Of a stretch of 7,606 nt of DNA, positions 5,051 to 7,606 are shown one piece after another. This stretch comes from MGR-bin208 sp043779285 (GTDB taxonomy: Bacteria; Bacteroidota; Bacteroidia; Chitinophagales; Chitinophagaceae), in the NCBI GenBank assembly GCA_043779285.1, contig JAYWEL010000229.1, positions 1 to 7,606 of the forward strand. The letters are read 5' to 3'. Positions within the stretch are counted from its first letter, which is position 1. The number at the start of each line of letters is the position of its first letter. The translations under genes were made by a program, and so were the position numbers. The notes under the pieces were generated by a model that was not told the DNA's origin, did no database searches, and was given only the letters and a program-made list of their open reading frames with translations.

Positions 5051-5920
5051 ATGAAGATATTATTCTTTTTTTGGGTTTATATTTTTTTAACAACAGCAAA
5101 TGCTCAGTATGCTGCTAATAGTTATGGTTATGTGTGTGATATAAATACCAGGGAGCCAATTCCATTCGCTACTGTTAAAAATATAACGAAAAGAATTGCC
5201 TTTTACGCAAATGAAAGGGGAGAGATGAACTCTGAAGTTAATAAGGGGGACACAATAATAATTTCCTGTGTTGGGTATGAAGAAATGAAAATGGTAGTAA
5301 CAGCCAGGGTTGACACTTTTTTTCTTGTACCCAGGCAGATTGTATTAAAAGAAGTTTCGGTTTCTACTCTGGCTTTGCCTGAAATTAGAATCGGACTAGT
5401 TGATAAAAAACTCGGATTTTCAGTGTATAATTCAGGGATATTGGTTGAATATGCAATTAAATTTTCTTTACCAAAAACAAAAGATTATTATAAAGTCAAA
5501 ACAATACTTCTTAAGGCAAAAAAAGTATCAGACAACAACAACAGGATAAGACTGCATATATATAAACCCGATAAATTCGGATTTCCTGGCGAGGAAATTT
5601 TACCAAAAGATATACTGATAAACAATTATAACCGTAAAAGAGGCATGGTTGAAATAGATATTAGTGACCTTGATTTTTATGTTGAGGATGAAATTGTTTT
5701 TATTGGGTTTGAATGTGTAGGAAAAGCAAATAAAGAATTTTCAAAAAACGGTTCAAAAATTGAATTTACTTGGGCAAATACTGAACCCATATCTTACTCA
5801 AGAACATTATTGGATCCGGAGCATAAATGGCACATAATGGATGCAACATCTCCCTTTGCCGCACACCATAAAATTAAAGAACAGGTTCCCAATATAATGG
5901 CTTCTATTATTATTCAGTAA
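5051..5920 (+). CDS. secreted CarboxypepD_reg-like domain protein
   Basis: A 289-residue exported protein. The N terminus is a clear signal peptide, MKILFFFWVYIFLTTANA, with likely cleavage before Gln19. Residues about 25-100 form a carboxypeptidase-regulatory-like (transthyretin-type) beta domain, with G-Y-V-x-D then EPIPFATVKN, ERGEMNSEV, and GDTIIISCVGYEE. This domain occurs in many Bacteroidota cell-surface proteins and in the N termini of SusC-like receptors, but no TonB plug or barrel follows. A second part (about 120-225, HIYKPDKFGFPGEEILPKDI) looks like a beta-sandwich often seen after this domain. The rest has no recognised motif. The ATG at 5051 is chosen because an in-frame TTG at 5030 lies in the terminator stem and would add residues before the signal peptide. 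It is the first of four same-strand genes after the precursor; its role in secretion or immunity is unknown. Confidence 0.75.
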   Translation: MKILFFFWVYIFLTTANAQYAANSYGYVCDINTREPIPFATVKNITKRIAFYANERGEMNSEVNKGDTIIISCVGYEEMKMVVTARVDTFFLVPRQIVLKEVSVSTLALPEIRIGLVDKKLGFSVYNSGILVEYAIKFSLPKTKDYYKVKTILLKAKKVSDNNNRIRLHIYKPDKFGFPGEEILPKDILINNYNRKRGMVEIDISDLDFYVEDEIVFIGFECVGKANKEFSKNGSKIEFTWANTEPISYSRTLLDPEHKWHIMDATSPFAAHHKIKEQVPNIMASIIIQ

Positions 5921-5947
5921 TTCTATTTTCTTAACACATTATTTTTT

Positions 5948-6595
5948 ATGGTAAAAATATTTCAAAAAAGTCCTTTTTTTCTTTTTGCTTTATACATTAT
6001 TATATTTTGGTTTCTGTATAAAATTTTAAATAATAGCCTCTCCTTATATACAAGTAATTTTTCTGAAGTATGGTTGATTATTAAAAAGGCAAGAAGACCC
6101 GGTGATATTTTTAATAACCCGTTTTTTTGGAATAGTTCATTAGGACTTATTACAAGGCTTGCAATTGAAATTTTTGTTACAAGCACAATTTTATTTTTCG
6201 CTTTAGCAATATTCAGGCTTAGGAATAGATTTTTACTATGTGTAGCTATTGTAACAGTTTCTCATTCAATATTTCTTATTCAATTTGTTTTGGAGTTTCT
6301 TTATTTTAAATTCGGCCCTGGTAGCTTGCAAAAAATTAATCAGGAGAATTTCAAATTTCTATCGGTCAGCTATTTCCTGAAATTGTTTTCTGTTAAATTC
6401 CCGTTGTTTCTTGGATATTTTCTTCAGACAATAAGTTTTTTCGAAATTTTGTATTGGTTTGTTATGGCCCTTGTCATTTCAAGGATAGTGAAAACGGAGT
6501 ATAAAACGGGCATCAAAGTGGTTTTCTCCAGCTATGTGCCACTTTTATTTATCTGGCTGCTTGTTATCTCATTTTTTACTTTAATGAAATCGTAG
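5948..6595 (+). CDS. five-helix integral membrane protein, unknown function
   Basis: A 215-residue, very hydrophobic protein with five likely transmembrane helices at about 9-27, 68-89, 95-117, 152-178 and 191-212. The soluble loop between the first two helices is the longest and contains KKARRPGDIFNNPFFW; by the positive-inside rule the KKARR part suggests that loop is cytoplasmic. The five-helix layout and the last two helices recall Yip1-like membrane proteins, but this is a weak resemblance and no motif confirms it. It follows the secreted protein by 27 bases and precedes the thioredoxin-fold gene by six, so it is part of the export operon. Candidate roles are immunity to the secreted peptide or an accessory part of the exporter. 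Codon use is strongly AT-biased, as expected for such a hydrophobic protein. Confidence 0.7.
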   Translation: MVKIFQKSPFFLFALYIIIFWFLYKILNNSLSLYTSNFSEVWLIIKKARRPGDIFNNPFFWNSSLGLITRLAIEIFVTSTILFFALAIFRLRNRFLLCVAIVTVSHSIFLIQFVLEFLYFKFGPGSLQKINQENFKFLSVSYFLKLFSVKFPLFLGYFLQTISFFEILYWFVMALVISRIVKTEYKTGIKVVFSSYVPLLFIWLLVISFFTLMKS

Positions 6596-6601
6596 CAGAC
6601 A

Positions 6602-7108
6602 ATGAAAAAGGGTCTATATTTTGTTTACGGGTTTATTATAATTGCATTTATCGTTTTATTTTTCTATGCAACAAACTTCAAACAATCAAAGCAAGGCAAT
6701 GAATATAACCAGATAATTTTTGAAGATAGCCTGGTAGCTTCCAAAAATATTATACAAGGTCAATATGATAGAGATAAAAGCAGCATAATTCTGGTTTTTC
6801 TTTCTACTCATTGTGATTACTGTACTGGGGCATTGAGTTCGTTAATTTCAAATGCAAAGAATATTGAAAGCAAGTATCAACTTTTTCTTGTGTTTAGTGA
6901 ATCAGCGGAAATGATTAATCAGTATCTCCGAAACTTTCAAATAGAGGCACTGCAAAATAAGATCATATACTCAGATAATACCAGAACATTAAATCAATTG
7001 TTTAAAGTAAAAACTGTGCCATCAATTTTTGTAGTTAACCATAAAAAAATTGTTGAAAATGGGCTCGGTTCGGATGAAATTAATCAAATAATACGGGGGC
7101 TTAAATGA
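6602..7108 (+). CDS. membrane-anchored thioredoxin-fold protein (CDYC active site)
   Basis: A 168-residue protein with one N-terminal transmembrane helix (about 5-22, not followed by a clear cleavage site) and an extracytoplasmic thioredoxin-like domain. The core reads SSIILVFLSTHCDYCTGALS, a beta strand followed by the redox pair Cys71 and Cys74. The cis-proline loop is TVPSIFVV with Pro140, and a TlpA-like topology is seen between them. It would exchange disulfides with cell-envelope substrates. In this operon the natural substrate is the four-cysteine peptide encoded at 4787, which is inference from context. It starts six bases after the preceding stop codon, and its own stop overlaps the next start in ATGA, indicating translational coupling with the peptidase C39 gene. 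Whether it works as oxidase, isomerase or reductase cannot be told from the sequence. Confidence 0.8.
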   Translation: MKKGLYFVYGFIIIAFIVLFFYATNFKQSKQGNEYNQIIFEDSLVASKNIIQGQYDRDKSSIILVFLSTHCDYCTGALSSLISNAKNIESKYQLFLVFSESAEMINQYLRNFQIEALQNKIIYSDNTRTLNQLFKVKTVPSIFVVNHKKIVENGLGSDEINQIIRGLK

Positions 7109-7606
7109 AACCATCTCAACCTTTTTTTAAAAAAAATCATCCGGTTGTTATGCAGCAGGATCAATCTGATTGCGGTATTGCCTGCTTGTTATCCATTATA
7201 AAATTTCATAAAGGAACAAATTCGCTGGAAAAACTTCGAAGGCTTAGTGGTACCACTTTTACCGGTACCACACTTTTGGGTTTGTATGAGTCAGCCAGGC
7301 AAGTTGGATTTGATGCAGAAGGTTGTAAAGCAGATATTGAAGCTTTGCTAACACATGATTCACCTTGTATTTTGCATATAATCACAGAAAGTAAAACTCA
7401 GCATTATATAGTTTATTACGGTGCATCTTATAAAAATGGGAATCAGAAATTTATTATTGGCGATCCTGCAAAAGGAATTATCTATTACACCCGCAACGAA
7501 CTGGAACAAATCTGGCTATCTAAAACATGCTTAACCTTACAACCCAATGATTCCTTTCAGAAAACTATGGATATAAGTAGCTCAAAAAGGAAATGGATAA
7601 AAGATC
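7105..7606 (+). CDS. peptidase C39 domain of a probable bacteriocin-processing ABC exporter (partial)
   Basis: The first 167 residues of a gene that runs off the window end. It starts at the ATG overlapping the previous stop codon. The N-terminal domain is a cysteine protease of family C39: QQDQSDCGIACLLSI carries the oxyanion Gln17 and nucleophile Cys23, HYIVYYG carries His100, and IGDPAKG carries Asp120, so the catalytic set is complete. This domain removes double-glycine leaders. In peptidase-containing ABC transporters it is followed by six transmembrane helices and an ATPase; these lie beyond the window, so that part is inferred. The charged stretch SSSKRKWIKD at the end is suitable as the linker to a first helix. 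The matching substrate is the precursor at 4787. A free-standing C39 protein is the alternative. Confidence 0.85.
   Translation, partial: MKPSQPFFKKNHPVVMQQDQSDCGIACLLSIIKFHKGTNSLEKLRRLSGTTFTGTTLLGLYESARQVGFDAEGCKADIEALLTHDSPCILHIITESKTQHYIVYYGASYKNGNQKFIIGDPAKGIIYYTRNELEQIWLSKTCLTLQPNDSFQKTMDISSSKRKWIKD

Noticed and set aside
5962..6186. Minus-strand frame of 74 codons antisense to the membrane protein gene
   Set aside because: No motif, and it opposes a gene embedded in a tight operon.
1..7606. CRISPR array, insertion sequence or integrase
   Set aside because: No regularly spaced repeats, transposase frames or terminal inverted repeats were found in the window.

Overview
This window looks like chromosome from a member of the Bacteroidota, probably near the Chitinophagales/Sphingobacteriales. 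The DNA is AT-rich and Shine-Dalgarno sites are scarce. Several genes are preceded by the Bacteroidota -7 element TAnnTTTG very close to the start codon. The protein types also fit: a cytoplasmic BtuF-like receptor, a C-x4-C-H cytochrome-like lipoprotein, a CarboxypepD_reg-like secreted protein and a short XRE regulator. The placement rests on recognition of families, not on a search.

Positions 1-251 hold no convincing gene, but they contain strong inverted repeats: an AT-rich hairpin at 66-101 and a nested structure at 105-180. Next come ordinary genes on the plus strand: a BtuF-like helical-backbone metal receptor (252-1043), class I fructose-bisphosphate aldolase (1161-2216) with a clear terminator, and a small cytochrome-c-like lipoprotein (2338-2700) with its own terminator. 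These are followed by accD (2827-3752) and smpB (3809-4249). accD is split by a one-base deletion near 3298-3299. The gene is normally essential and both halves are well conserved, so a sequence error or a very recent mutation is likely.

From about 4250 the character changes to accessory DNA. A short XRE regulator on the minus strand (4332-4580) is divergent from a 66-residue precursor peptide (4787-4987) with a textbook double-glycine leader and an acidic, very aromatic, four-cysteine core. A hairpin terminator (4994-5031) separates the precursor from four downstream genes on the same strand: a secreted CarboxypepD_reg-like protein, a five-helix membrane protein, a membrane-anchored thioredoxin-fold protein with a CDYC active site, and the start of a peptidase C39 protein that runs off the window end, presumably a peptidase-containing ABC exporter.

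The likely logic of this cluster is inferred. The C39 peptidase cuts the precursor after Gly-Gly and the exporter secretes it. The thioredoxin-fold protein may form or proofread its disulfides. The membrane protein is a candidate immunity factor, and the XRE protein may control transcription. The terminator would let the precursor be made in excess over the export machinery. This bacteriocin-like or signalling-peptide locus is the most interesting part of the window.
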